From: Lichenicoccus roseus | GTDB lineage: Bacteria > Pseudomonadota > Alphaproteobacteria > Acetobacterales > Acetobacteraceae | Direction: 5' to 3' | DNA length: 64,000 bases | NCBI RefSeq assembly: GCF_005844085.1 | Contig: NZ_VCDI01000005.1 | Coordinates: 186,001 to 250,000, forward strand | Part shown: piece by piece, positions 1 to 8,466 of the stretch | Layout: each line of letters starts with the position of its first letter | Numbering within the stretch: position 1 is the stretch's first letter | Made by a program: the position numbers and the translations under genes | The notes under the pieces: generated by a model | The model's input: the letters and a program-made list of their open reading frames with translations, nothing else | Databases searched by the model: none | What the model was told of the DNA's origin: nothing

Positions 1-612
1 CAGACCCGCATCGCCCGCAAGACCACGGTCCCGCACGCCACCGGCCTGACCCGGCGCCAGACCGGCAGCGCCCTGGCAATGCTGATCGCGCTGGTGTTCT
101 CGAAGTATTTCTACCTCGCCAGCATCGGCAGCTACTACATCTTCTACCTGATGCACCGTTTCGGGGTGTCGGCGCAGAGCGCTCAGATCGAGCTGTTCGT
201 CTTCCTCGGTGCCACCGCCGCCGGCACCTTCGCAGGCGGCCCGATCGGCGACCGCATCGGCCGCAAGTACGTCATCTGGGGTTCGATCCTCGGCGTGCTG
301 CCGTTCACGCTGGCGTTGCCGCATGTCGGCTTCGGCTGGACGATCGCGCTGAGCGTGGTCATCGGCCTGGTGCTGTCCTCGGCCTTCTCCGCCATCCTGG
401 TCTATGCCACCGAACTGCTGCCGGGACGCGTCGGCATGGTGTCGGGCCTGTTCTTCGGCCTCGCCTTTGGCATGGGTGGCCTGGGTGCGGCCCTCCTCGG
501 CGTGCTGGCGGACCGTGCCGGCATCGACACCGTCTACGAGGTCTGCGCCTTCCTGCCCGCCATCGGGGCGCTCGCCCTGTTCCTGCCGGACCTGGAGCGC
601 CCCGCCCGCTGA
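1..612 (+). CDS. fsr: Fosmidomycin-resistance-type MFS efflux transporter, C-terminal part
   Basis: This is the C-terminal part of an inner-membrane major facilitator transporter. The reading frame is open from base 1, so the N-terminal half lies outside the window. About 203 residues are visible and form roughly six hydrophobic segments. They include an MFS loop of the G-D-R-x-G-R-K type (GGPIGDRIGRK) and the run FGMGGLGAALLG, which together resemble the Fsr family of drug/H+ antiporters. That family was named for fosmidomycin export in E. coli. The substrate here is inferred from family resemblance only. The TGA stop at 610-612 abuts the next gene, a pseudouridine synthase. Confidence 0.8.
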   Translation, partial: QTRIARKTTVPHATGLTRRQTGSALAMLIALVFSKYFYLASIGSYYIFYLMHRFGVSAQSAQIELFVFLGATAAGTFAGGPIGDRIGRKYVIWGSILGVLPFTLALPHVGFGWTIALSVVIGLVLSSAFSAILVYATELLPGRVGMVSGLFFGLAFGMGGLGAALLGVLADRAGIDTVYEVCAFLPAIGALALFLPDLERPAR

Positions 613-1268
613 TCCCCGCGCCCACTCTGCTGTTCTCGGACACGCGCTTCGTCGTCCTGGACAAGCCGGCCGGGCTGAAGGTGCATCCCGGGCCCGGCGG
701 CGGGCCTTCGGTCGAGGACTGGTTCGGGTTGCTGTCACGCCGGCGCGATGGTCCGTGGCTGGCGCACCGGCTCGACGCCGACACCAGCGGCTGCCTGCTG
801 ATCGCGCTCCGGCGTGCGGCGCTGCATGCCGCGCAGACATGCTTCGCCGAAGGACGCGCCGGCAAGACCTACTGGGCGGTTGTCTCGGGGGTGCCCGCCA
901 CACCAGCAGGAACGATCGACCTGCCGCTGCACAAGCAAAGCCGGGCGGGGTCCGGCTGGCGGATGATCGCGGCACCCGACGGCCTGCCGGCTCGCACCCG
1001 CTACACCGTGCTGGGCCGGACGGACACGACGAGCTGGCTCGAACTCGAGCTGTTGTCCGGACGCACCCACCAGGCCCGCGTGCATTGCGCCAGCCTCGGC
1101 TGCCCGATCCTTGGCGACACTCTCTATGGCAGCGCCGCGCCCGGTCCGATGCAGCTGCTGGCACGCCGCCTTACGCTTCCGCTCAACCCGCCGGTCGCCG
1201 CCGTCGCACCGCCGCCGCCGCACATGATCGCGGCGCTGGGCGCCTGTGGTTGGCAACCCGATCGATGA
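609..1268 (+). CDS. RluA-family RNA pseudouridine synthase
   Basis: The protein should isomerise uridine to pseudouridine in rRNA or tRNA; the target site cannot be told from sequence. The RluA catalytic motif HRLDADTSG is present, with the aspartate after RL as nucleophile, followed by the conserved stretch SGRTHQARVHCASLGCPILGD. There is no S4 domain, so it is a short, catalytic-domain-only form of about 219 residues. The start is unusual. The family N-terminus (LLFSDTRFVVLDKPAG) is encoded upstream of the first ATG/GTG/TTG-type codon at 681. The only plausible start upstream is a CTG at 609 that overlaps the TGA of the transporter (CTGA). The 609 start is therefore an inference; translation from GTG 681 would remove the conserved DKPAG strand. 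Confidence 0.8.
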   Translation: MIPAPTLLFSDTRFVVLDKPAGLKVHPGPGGGPSVEDWFGLLSRRRDGPWLAHRLDADTSGCLLIALRRAALHAAQTCFAEGRAGKTYWAVVSGVPATPAGTIDLPLHKQSRAGSGWRMIAAPDGLPARTRYTVLGRTDTTSWLELELLSGRTHQARVHCASLGCPILGDTLYGSAAPGPMQLLARRLTLPLNPPVAAVAPPPPHMIAALGACGWQPDR

Positions 1269-1329
1269 GCCGGCGCAATGGAACGCATTTCCACTCTCAA
1301 TCGGCCTGGCGAACCCCTACATTGACGCG

Positions 1330-2784
1330 GTGATTCGCTCCAAGCCCGCCCCCGCGCCCAGACCTGTGCGCCCAAGACCGGCACGCTTCTGCTCCGGCTC
1401 CATTTTTCGCCATACCTGCGTCATGGCCGGCACCGGCTCGGTCGGCCTGCTCGCCGTCTTCTCCGTCGACCTGCTCAACCTTCTCTATATCTCCATGCTG
1501 CACGACCCCTCGCTGACTGCTGCGATCGGGTTCATCGGCGCGGTGTCCTACCTGCAGATGGCGGTCTCGATCGGTCTCTCGATCGGCCTCGGCGCCGCGG
1601 TATCGCGCAGGATCGGCGCCGGCGACGTCGGCGAGGCACGGCAGATCGCCTCGGCGGCGCTGACCGTCATGGTGGGAGTCATGCTCGGCATAGGTCTGGG
1701 CACGGTGCTGCTGTTGGGTCCGCTGCTGCATGCCCTGGGCGCGCGCGGCGAGGTGCTGGCGGCGGCGACACGCAATCTCTCCATCATCTCGCCGTTCCTT
1801 CCGCTGATCGCGCTCGGCATGGGCTGCTCGGCGCTGCTGCGCTCGGTCGGCGATGCGCGCCGCTCGATGACGGTCACGCTGTGGAGCGCCCTGCTGCTGG
1901 CCTGCCTGGACCCGGTGCTGATCTTCGGCCTGCATCTCGGCCTGGAGGGCGCGGCCATCAGCACGGTGGTGTCGCGCGCCACCACCGCGGGCCTCGGCCT
2001 GCTCGCCGTGCGGCACCACGATTTCCTGCAACGCCCGCGATGGCGGCAACTCGCGACACATGCATGGCCGGTGCTCAATATCGGCTTCCCGGCGGCGCTG
2101 ACCAATCTCGCGACCCCGGTCGGCAGCGCCTACACCACCCATGTGATGGCGAAGTTCGGGCTCGGCGCGGTGTCCGGCCAGGCGACCATCGACCGCATCA
2201 TCCCGGTCGCGTTCGCCTTCATCTTCGCCCTCACCGGCTCGGTCGGGCCGATCATGGCGCAGAACCTGGGCGCCCGGCAGTTCCCCCGCGTGCGCGATGC
2301 CCTGCGCTGCGCCCTGCTGCTGGTGCTCACCTGCGTGCTGGCGATGTGGGCGGCACTCGCCCTGCTGCAGAACGAGCTGGTCGCGCTGTTCTCGGCCACC
2401 GGCGACATGGCGATGCTGCTGCACCTGTTCTGCAGCTGGACGGTGGCGAGCTTCCTGTTCATCGGCGCGCTGTTCGTCGCCAACGCGGCGTTCAACAACC
2501 TCGGCTATCCGCTGTGCTCGACGCTGTTCAACTGGGGCCGCGCGACACTCGGCACCATCCCGTTCGTGCTGATCGGCATGCAGTACGGCCCACGCGGGGT
2601 GCTGTTCGGCCAGGCGGCCGGCGGCGTCGTGTTCGGCACCCTGGCGGTGATCACCGCCTTCCTGCTGACCCGCCGGCTGCACGCGGTGCCGGCACGCACG
2701 CAGCCCGAGGCGCCGCTGCCGGCGGTCAGCGCCAAGGCGGCGATGGTCGAGATGGCGGAGCTGACCCGGGAAGAGGCCGGTTGA
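1330..2784 (+). CDS. MATE-family multidrug/Na+ efflux transporter
   Basis: This is a polytopic inner-membrane exporter of the MATE family, about 484 residues from the chosen start, with around 12 hydrophobic segments. The opening GSIFRHTCVMAGTGSVGLLA followed by VDLLNLLYISML is typical of the family, and the second half repeats the fold (WPVLNIGFPAALTNL, SVGPIMAQNLGARQF). MATE proteins export cationic drugs or metabolites using Na+ or H+ gradients; the substrate here is unknown. The frame is open back to a GTG at 1246 that would overlap the preceding gene. I prefer GTG 1330 because the extra residues lack family character. The C-terminal 35 residues are hydrophilic. Confidence 0.85.
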   Translation: MIRSKPAPAPRPVRPRPARFCSGSIFRHTCVMAGTGSVGLLAVFSVDLLNLLYISMLHDPSLTAAIGFIGAVSYLQMAVSIGLSIGLGAAVSRRIGAGDVGEARQIASAALTVMVGVMLGIGLGTVLLLGPLLHALGARGEVLAAATRNLSIISPFLPLIALGMGCSALLRSVGDARRSMTVTLWSALLLACLDPVLIFGLHLGLEGAAISTVVSRATTAGLGLLAVRHHDFLQRPRWRQLATHAWPVLNIGFPAALTNLATPVGSAYTTHVMAKFGLGAVSGQATIDRIIPVAFAFIFALTGSVGPIMAQNLGARQFPRVRDALRCALLLVLTCVLAMWAALALLQNELVALFSATGDMAMLLHLFCSWTVASFLFIGALFVANAAFNNLGYPLCSTLFNWGRATLGTIPFVLIGMQYGPRGVLFGQAAGGVVFGTLAVITAFLLTRRLHAVPARTQPEAPLPAVSAKAAMVEMAELTREEAG

Positions 2785-2857
2785 TCAGCCGCCTCTGAGA
2801 GGTTTGCCAGCCTGCTGCCCTGCCCTAGACAGGCCGCTCCGGGCGGCGGGGGTTGGC

Positions 2858-4408
2858 ATGGCGGAAGTTCTGGATTTCTCGTCGAACCGGTCGGCACCTG
2901 CTGCAAGAGGTGGCGGGAGCGTATCGCCCCGCGGCACGTCGATGCTTCCGCTGCTGCTCGCAGCCCTGCTGGCCCGGCTGGTCTTTCTCTTCGTTGGTCC
3001 CTTCTACATTCGGCCGGACGAGGTGTTCCAGGCGCTGGAGCCGGCGCATCGCCTGCTGACAGGCCACGGCGTGATCACCTGGGAATGGCATGAGGGGATC
3101 CGGTCCTGGCTGCTGCCGGGGCTGATCGCGGCGATCATGCAGGCGAGCGCATGGGTCGGCCTCGGCCATTCCACCCTGGTGGTGCAAGGCGTGTTCGCGA
3201 CACTGTCGCTCGCCGTCGTCGCGGTTGCCGTCCGGTGCGGGCAGGCCTTCGCGGGCCGCACCGGCGCGCTGTTCTGCGGGGTGCTGACCGCCTTCTGGCC
3301 CGATACCGTGCTGGACGGCTCGCACACGCTTTCGGAATCGCAGGCCGGGAACCTGCTGGCGATCGGCACCATGCTGGCCAGCGTCATGCTGCGGCGGGCC
3401 TGGGCAGGGGGCCGGCAGGCATCGTCATGGGAGCCTTGCGGCATCGGCCTGCTGCTCGGGTTCGCCACCATCCTGCGCTTCCAGCTGATCCCCGGCGTCG
3501 CCGTCGTGCTGGTGGCCGCCTGGCTGACGGACGGACGCCGGCGCGGCGCGGTCATGCTGCTGGGCGCAGCCCTGCCGCTGGCGGGACAGGCCGTGCTGGA
3601 CACGATGACCCTCGGTGCGCCGCTGCAGTCGATCTGGAAGAACCTCGAGGTCAATCTTGTCGAACATCGTGCCGACCTGTTCGGGAGATCCTCGCCGGCG
3701 TTCTACCTGTTCGAGATGGTTCAGTACTGGGGAGCTGCCCTGCTGCCGCTTGCGGCGTGTTTCGTGGCAGGTGTCCGGAAAGCCAGGCTTGCCGGCCTCG
3801 TCGTGGCGGCGGTGATTTTCTCGCACAGCGTGATAGCGCACAAGGAGTTCAGCTTCATCGCCGGGACGGTGCCGCTCATCCTGGTGGTGGCGGGGATCGG
3901 CGGCGCGATGCTGCTCGCTCGCCCCGGGCCGCGCTCTGGCCCGAACCGGTCCCGCATCCCGCCGGCTTCGTGGGCTGCGCTCGCGATCGTGGCGATGTGC
4001 GTGACGACGCTCTTCAGCGGCTACAAGTCGCTCCGACGGGACCACGCGAGCCTGCCAAGCCTGATGCGACAGGCCCGTCAGGTCCCGGGGTTGTGCGGTC
4101 TGGCGCTGTACGTCGGCGAGCAGCAATGGTGGATCTGGACGGGCGGCTACAGTCTGCTGGACCGCGACGTTCCGCTGTACTTGCTGCGCGCTCCCGCCGA
4201 CTTCGCGACGGCAGCGTCCGGCTTCGACGCCCTGCTCGTGGATGAAGGCGTGCTCGCCTACCTCCCGACCAGCTACAGGCTTGTCCGGTGCCTCCATGGA
4301 GCGTGCTTGCTGCACCGTGACGGATCATGCCTGCCGAACGGCTCGCATCTCATGCAGGACGAGGCGGGTCTGGGCCTGCCGATCCAGCCGGGCAGCATCC
4401 GGTGGTAG
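2858..4408 (+). CDS. GT22-type (Alg9-like) membrane mannosyltransferase homologue
   Basis: This is a membrane glycosyltransferase of the GT-C fold. After a short polar N-terminus there is a first membrane segment and then the motif RPDEVFQALEPAHRL, followed by WEWHEGIRSWLLPG. An acidic motif of this kind at the first luminal loop, with the aromatic run after it, is characteristic of GT22 enzymes, the family of the eukaryotic ALG9/PIG-B mannosyltransferases. Such enzymes use polyprenyl-phosphate sugars and act on the outer face of the inner membrane. There are about ten hydrophobic segments in 516 residues. The start at ATG 2858 was chosen over TTG/GTG-type options upstream. The next gene is another GT-C-like enzyme, so the pair probably works on one envelope glycan; donor and acceptor are not known. 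Confidence 0.7.
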   Translation: MAEVLDFSSNRSAPAARGGGSVSPRGTSMLPLLLAALLARLVFLFVGPFYIRPDEVFQALEPAHRLLTGHGVITWEWHEGIRSWLLPGLIAAIMQASAWVGLGHSTLVVQGVFATLSLAVVAVAVRCGQAFAGRTGALFCGVLTAFWPDTVLDGSHTLSESQAGNLLAIGTMLASVMLRRAWAGGRQASSWEPCGIGLLLGFATILRFQLIPGVAVVLVAAWLTDGRRRGAVMLLGAALPLAGQAVLDTMTLGAPLQSIWKNLEVNLVEHRADLFGRSSPAFYLFEMVQYWGAALLPLAACFVAGVRKARLAGLVVAAVIFSHSVIAHKEFSFIAGTVPLILVVAGIGGAMLLARPGPRSGPNRSRIPPASWAALAIVAMCVTTLFSGYKSLRRDHASLPSLMRQARQVPGLCGLALYVGEQQWWIWTGGYSLLDRDVPLYLLRAPADFATAASGFDALLVDEGVLAYLPTSYRLVRCLHGACLLHRDGSCLPNGSHLMQDEAGLGLPIQPGSIRW

Positions 4409-4437
4409 CGCCTCGCCCGCGCGGCGTCCTGCCCCTC

Positions 4438-5724
4438 ATGCGGCGTCATCTCGTTCCGGGACTCGCGACCCTCGCGTTCCTGATGTTCGCCGTCCTGTTC
4501 GCCACCGACAGGCCGCTCTATGTCGCCATCCTGGACAGCGTCCATGTGCATCCGTTCCCGCAGCCATTCCTCGATACGCGCTTCGTGACGGCGCAGGTGG
4601 AATGCTGGCGGCAGGGCATCGACGTGTATGCACGCAACCCCTGCGACCCGCTCGGGCGGACGCTCGACTATTCGCCACTCTGGCTGCGGTTGCCCTTCCT
4701 GGCCTGGTCCGGCAGCGCAACTCCGGTGTTCGGTCTCGCCGTCGACGGCATGTTCCTCTTTGCCTTGTTCCGGATGCCGTGGGACGTGCGAGGGGCGTTC
4801 GGCGTGATCGTGGCCGTCGGCGCGGTGCTCTCCTGGGCGACGATGCTCGCGATGGAGCGCGGCAACACCGATCTGCTCATGTTCGCCGCCGCCGTGCTGT
4901 TCGCTTATCTGTCGATGCGAACGGCGACATTGCGGAGCATCGGCTACGCATTGATCCTCTGCGTAGGGTTGTTGAAGTTCTATCCGCTTACCCTGCTTGC
5001 ACTGGTCGTCCGCGAAGACCGGCGGCGGGCCTGGGTTGCTGGCGGCCTGTGCGCCGTCGTGTTGCTGGCGTTCGTCGCCTTCTTCCACGCTGAGCTCTCC
5101 AGGATCGGCGCCAACATGGCGAGCTCGCCGTTCGGCGACATGTTCGGCGCGCGGAGCCTGCCGTTCGGGGTGCCGTTGTGGTTCGACCACCCGAGGATCC
5201 GGGATGCCGCCGGCGTGTACCTCACCCTGGGTGCCGTCGGTCCGGTGATGGCGAAGCTGGGCTTGACGATGCTTGCGATCATGTCCGCCGGCTGCGTGCT
5301 GGCCGCCATCCTGTTCGGCCGCAACCCGGTGCTGCGGGACATGCTCGACCGGGTCGACCCCGCTCCCCGGTCGCTGCTTCTGGTGGGGGCGGTGCTCTGT
5401 GCGGGCTGCTTCTTCGGGCACCAGAACATCGGCTACCGGGCGACGCTGCTGCTGCTGGTGCTGCCCGGGCTGCTGGCACTCGTCGGGGTGGCGGCCGGGA
5501 ACAGGACGCGACTGGTGTTCCGGTCGACCGGCGTATTGGTCGTGCTGGTCCTGTGGGACGGCATCGTGAGCCGCTCGACCCCCGGATGGTTCATCATGCA
5601 GATGGCCTGGTGGTGGATCGTGTGTGTCCTCCTGGCGATCGTCGTCAGTCTGCTGGGTCCGGACCTTTTTCGGGTTCTCACGCCCTGGCGACGCCGCCGA
5701 GGCGATGCCGGCCGGCTGTGCTAA
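4438..5724 (+). CDS. GT87-like (DUF2029) polyprenol-sugar glycosyltransferase
   Basis: This polytopic membrane protein of 428 residues resembles the DUF2029/GT87 family, whose characterised members (mycobacterial PimE type) transfer mannose from polyprenyl-phosphate-mannose. The family hallmark MAMERGNTDLLMFAAAVL and the following LKFYPLTLLALVVRE are clear, as is a later FGHQNIGYRATLLLL segment. The start is set at ATG 4438, followed directly by RRHLVPGLATLAFL, the first membrane helix. GTG 4402 is an alternative that would overlap the stop of the preceding GT22-like gene. The pair appears to be an operon for one extracytoplasmic glycan. The sugar and acceptor are unknown. Confidence 0.65.
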   Translation: MRRHLVPGLATLAFLMFAVLFATDRPLYVAILDSVHVHPFPQPFLDTRFVTAQVECWRQGIDVYARNPCDPLGRTLDYSPLWLRLPFLAWSGSATPVFGLAVDGMFLFALFRMPWDVRGAFGVIVAVGAVLSWATMLAMERGNTDLLMFAAAVLFAYLSMRTATLRSIGYALILCVGLLKFYPLTLLALVVREDRRRAWVAGGLCAVVLLAFVAFFHAELSRIGANMASSPFGDMFGARSLPFGVPLWFDHPRIRDAAGVYLTLGAVGPVMAKLGLTMLAIMSAGCVLAAILFGRNPVLRDMLDRVDPAPRSLLLVGAVLCAGCFFGHQNIGYRATLLLLVLPGLLALVGVAAGNRTRLVFRSTGVLVVLVLWDGIVSRSTPGWFIMQMAWWWIVCVLLAIVVSLLGPDLFRVLTPWRRRRGDAGRLC

Positions 5725-5733
5725 TCAGCATGC

Positions 5734-7083
5734 ATGGAGACCAAAGCCCCCACCCCGCTCGCCGTCCTCGTCGGCATACAGACCCCGGACGTCGATGACG
5801 TTGCGCACCAGGCCAGCCTCGAGGAACTCGGGCGCCTGGTGAAGACGCTTGGCTACGAGGTGGTCGGCACGCTGTCGCAGCACCGCGAGGGTACCGGCAG
5901 GGCCGCCCTGCTGGGGAGCGGCAAGCTGGCGGAACTGGCGGCACTGACCGGCGGCTCCGGTGTCGTCGGCTCGATGGCGCCCCCGCCAAAGTCCAAGGCC
6001 AGGCAACGCTTCGAAGGCGCGGCGGGCACCGTCACCGCGGACGAGCCCGAGGCGGAGGGCGCACGCAGGCCGGGCTATGTCATCGTCGACCACGAGCTGT
6101 CTCCGAGCCAGATACGCAACCTGGAGCGCGCGACCGGCGCCGAGGTGCTGGACCGCACCGGTGTCATCGTCGAGATCTTCCACCGCCATGCCAGGACCCG
6201 CGAGGCGAAGCTGCAGGTGGAGATGGCGCGGCTGAAATACGTGGCGCCTCGCCTGCGCGAGACCGGCGGCGGCGGCGGGCGGCAGCAGGGTCCGGGCGCC
6301 GGCGAGAGCACGCTGGCGCTGGACCGGCGCAAGATACGCGACCGGCTGTCGGAGCTGAAGGACCAACTCGAAGCCGTGCAGCGCGACGGCGACCAGCGCC
6401 GCTCGGCGCGTCGCGACCAGCTTCGGGTGGCGCTGGTCGGCTACACCAATGCCGGCAAGTCCTCGCTGATGCGGGCGCTGACCGGCAGCGAGGTGCTGGT
6501 CGAGGACAAGCTGTTCGCCACCCTCGACACCACCGTTCGCATCCTGCAGCCGGAAACCCGGCCGCGCGTGCTGGTGTCCGACACCGTCGGCTTCATCAAG
6601 CAGCTGCCGCACGACCTGGTGGCCTCGTTCCGCTCGACGCTGGCCGAGGCGCTGGAAGCGTCGCTGCTGCTGTTCGTGGTCGATGCGTCGGATCCGACCT
6701 ACGAGGCCCAGCTCGAGGTCAGCCGCGGCGTGCTGCGCGAGATCGGGGCGGACAGCGTGCCGTCCCGCCTGGTGCTGAACAAGCTGGACCGGATCGACGA
6801 GGCTGGCCGCGAGGCGCTGCGGCTGCGGCATCCCGATGCGATCATGCTCTCGGCGCACGTGCCCGCCGATGTGAGTGCGCTGCGCGACACCATCATCGCC
6901 TACTTCGAGGCGGCGATGGTCGAGGACGTGCTGGTGCTGCCTTACGCCAGGCAGGGCCTGATCGGCGAGGTCTACGAGAGTGCCCGCGTGCTGTCGGAGG
7001 AATACGACGAGACCGGCCGCGTCCTGAAGGTGCGCGGGCTGCCTGCTGCGCTGGAACGGTTGCGACGCAGCCTGGCGGCCTGA
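5734..7083 (+). CDS. hflX: GTPase HflX, ribosome-associated
   Basis: HflX is a ribosome-binding GTPase that splits stalled 70S ribosomes under stress. The 449-residue protein shows the family order: an N-terminal HflX domain (QIRNLERATGAEVLDRTGVI and the following IFHRHARTREAKLQVEMARL), a Gly-rich linker (GGGGGRQQGPGAGES), then the G domain. The G domain has G1 GYTNAGKSS, G3 DTVGFI, G4 NKLD and G5 SA. A coiled region (LDRRKIRDRLSELKDQLEAV) precedes the G domain, as usual. ATG 5734 lies 9 bp after the upstream stop. An hfq neighbour, common for hflX in proteobacteria, is not seen in the window. The gene converges on the rhamnose operon. Confidence 0.95.
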   Translation: METKAPTPLAVLVGIQTPDVDDVAHQASLEELGRLVKTLGYEVVGTLSQHREGTGRAALLGSGKLAELAALTGGSGVVGSMAPPPKSKARQRFEGAAGTVTADEPEAEGARRPGYVIVDHELSPSQIRNLERATGAEVLDRTGVIVEIFHRHARTREAKLQVEMARLKYVAPRLRETGGGGGRQQGPGAGESTLALDRRKIRDRLSELKDQLEAVQRDGDQRRSARRDQLRVALVGYTNAGKSSLMRALTGSEVLVEDKLFATLDTTVRILQPETRPRVLVSDTVGFIKQLPHDLVASFRSTLAEALEASLLLFVVDASDPTYEAQLEVSRGVLREIGADSVPSRLVLNKLDRIDEAGREALRLRHPDAIMLSAHVPADVSALRDTIIAYFEAAMVEDVLVLPYARQGLIGEVYESARVLSEEYDETGRVLKVRGLPAALERLRRSLAA

Positions 7084-7093
7084 CGGTCCTGCG

Positions 7094-7513
7094 CTACCGG
7101 GGCCGCCTTGCCGGGAGCGAGGCGCCGGCCATCAGCCGGCGTGTCATCGACAGCGACGCGAACAGGGCGACCAGCAGCGCCAGCACCCAGTGCGGGCGGC
7201 GCAGATACAGGATCCAGGCGAAGTCGTAGCCGGCCAGCAGCAGGAACACGATCGAGACGACGACGGCCAGGCCGATCGCCGCCTGGCCACGCCGCAGCGC
7301 CACCACGCACAGGGCGAGGAACACGCAGAACAGCGCCACCGCGACGGCGCGCACCACCGCGATGGTCGGGCCGCCCAGGCGATCGAGGAACAGTTCGGTG
7401 CGGTCGATCGCCTCGCGCAGCGCCAGCTCCACCGGATTTGGCCCGGCAAAGATCAGCAGCAGGGCCAGCACCCCCCCGAGCACCCAGATCAGGGCGATAC
7501 CATTTCTACTCAT
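7094..7513 (-). CDS. Small four-helix membrane protein, function unknown
   Basis: This 139-residue protein is last in the rhamnose operon, 14 bp after the glycosyltransferase stop. It has four predicted membrane segments at about residues 5-23, 50-74, 79-98 and 106-124, with short basic loops and a basic C-terminus (ARRPR). I do not recognise a family. Its position suggests a role in polysaccharide export or assembly, but this is inference from context only. The ATG at 7513 was chosen because the hydrophobic segment follows directly; an in-frame ATG at 7546 would overlap the preceding gene. Confidence 0.6.
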   Translation of the reverse strand: MSRNGIALIWVLGGVLALLLIFAGPNPVELALREAIDRTELFLDRLGGPTIAVVRAVAVALFCVFLALCVVALRRGQAAIGLAVVVSIVFLLLAGYDFAWILYLRRPHWVLALLVALFASLSMTRRLMAGASLPARRPR

Positions 7514-7527
7514 CCAGGCGCTTCCTT

Positions 7528-8466
7528 CTACCCAAGCAGGAACCATAGCCTGAACAGCATCGTCTCCGGCCACGTCCTGCGCACCAGGCGGCCCAGCCGC
7601 GCCAGGGCCAGGAGTCGGGCCGGCGTGCCGTGATCGAGGGCCGCGGCGATGCGCGCGAGGTCCGCCAGCGTCTGCCGCGGCAACGGCACCGGCTGGTCCA
7701 GCAAGGCCGCGACATGGTGGCGAAACAGGCGCATGAAGCTGTCCGGCCCGCGCCGCAGCGCCAGCCTGGCGCGTCGCAGCGTCGAACGCGGCGCACCCAC
7801 GGCGTTCTGCGTGTGCTGGCGGTAGAGCACCACGGCAACCGGATCGGCCACCAGCCGTCCGCCGGCGGCTCCGACCATGAGGTAGGACCACCAGTCGTGC
7901 AGCGTGTCGTCCGGCGGACGGCTCGCCGCCACCAGCGCCGCCGCGGCCGGGTTGAGCAGAATGGTGCAGCCGGTGGCGAGGTTCTGCGCGAGGGCCGCCG
8001 GAAAGTGCGGCAGGTGCCGGACCGAGGGCGAGAAACCGATCGTCTGCAGCGCATCGTCGACCAGCAGCTGCCGGGCGCAATACAGCGCCGGGCGCCCGGA
8101 CGATGCATCGCCGATGCCGGCCAGGCCGCGGGCGAGCTTGTCCGGCAACCAGACATCGTCCTGGTCGGCGAACGCCACCACATGCCCGGGCGGGACCGCG
8201 CGCAGCAGCACCATGAACGAGGCGGTGATGCCGACATGGCGGTCGCCCGGCACCGCCCGGCACCGCCCGGCGCCGACCTCCTGAGCGAACTCGGCGACGA
8301 TTGACGCCGATCCGTCGCAAGAGCCGTCGTCTCGCCAGTAGAGCACCCAGTCGGCATGGGTCTGCGCCGCCAGGCTGGCGAGCTGCTCGCGCAGGAAGGC
8401 CGCGCCCTGGTAGGTCGAAAGCAGGATCGCGACCGGACGATGCGCCCGGACGGTGCTATCGTGCAT
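7528..8466 (-). CDS. GT2-family glycosyltransferase (rhamnosyltransferase-like)
   Basis: This is a cytoplasmic glycosyltransferase of 312 residues with a GT-A fold. The nucleotide-binding start VAILLSTYQGAAFLREQLASL, the YWRDDGSCDGS motif and the DxD-type metal-binding site FADQDDVW are present. It begins inside the end of rfbD (11-bp overlap), so its donor may well be the dTDP-L-rhamnose made by the upstream genes; this is inference. Proteins of this type add rhamnose to O-antigen or other surface glycans. Inside the gene, three tandem 10-bp units at 8245-8274 encode the stretch around GAGRCRAVPGD; a change of one unit would shift the frame. Confidence 0.85.
   Translation of the reverse strand: MHDSTVRAHRPVAILLSTYQGAAFLREQLASLAAQTHADWVLYWRDDGSCDGSASIVAEFAQEVGAGRCRAVPGDRHVGITASFMVLLRAVPPGHVVAFADQDDVWLPDKLARGLAGIGDASSGRPALYCARQLLVDDALQTIGFSPSVRHLPHFPAALAQNLATGCTILLNPAAAALVAASRPPDDTLHDWWSYLMVGAAGGRLVADPVAVVLYRQHTQNAVGAPRSTLRRARLALRRGPDSFMRLFRHHVAALLDQPVPLPRQTLADLARIAAALDHGTPARLLALARLGRLVRRTWPETMLFRLWFLLG
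8245..8274. repeat. Three tandem 10-bp repeats inside the glycosyltransferase gene
   Basis: The unit cgcccggcac occurs at 8245-8254 and 8255-8264, and once more with one mismatch at 8265-8274. The unit length is not a multiple of three, so slippage by one unit would truncate or restore the glycosyltransferase. Confidence 0.85.
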
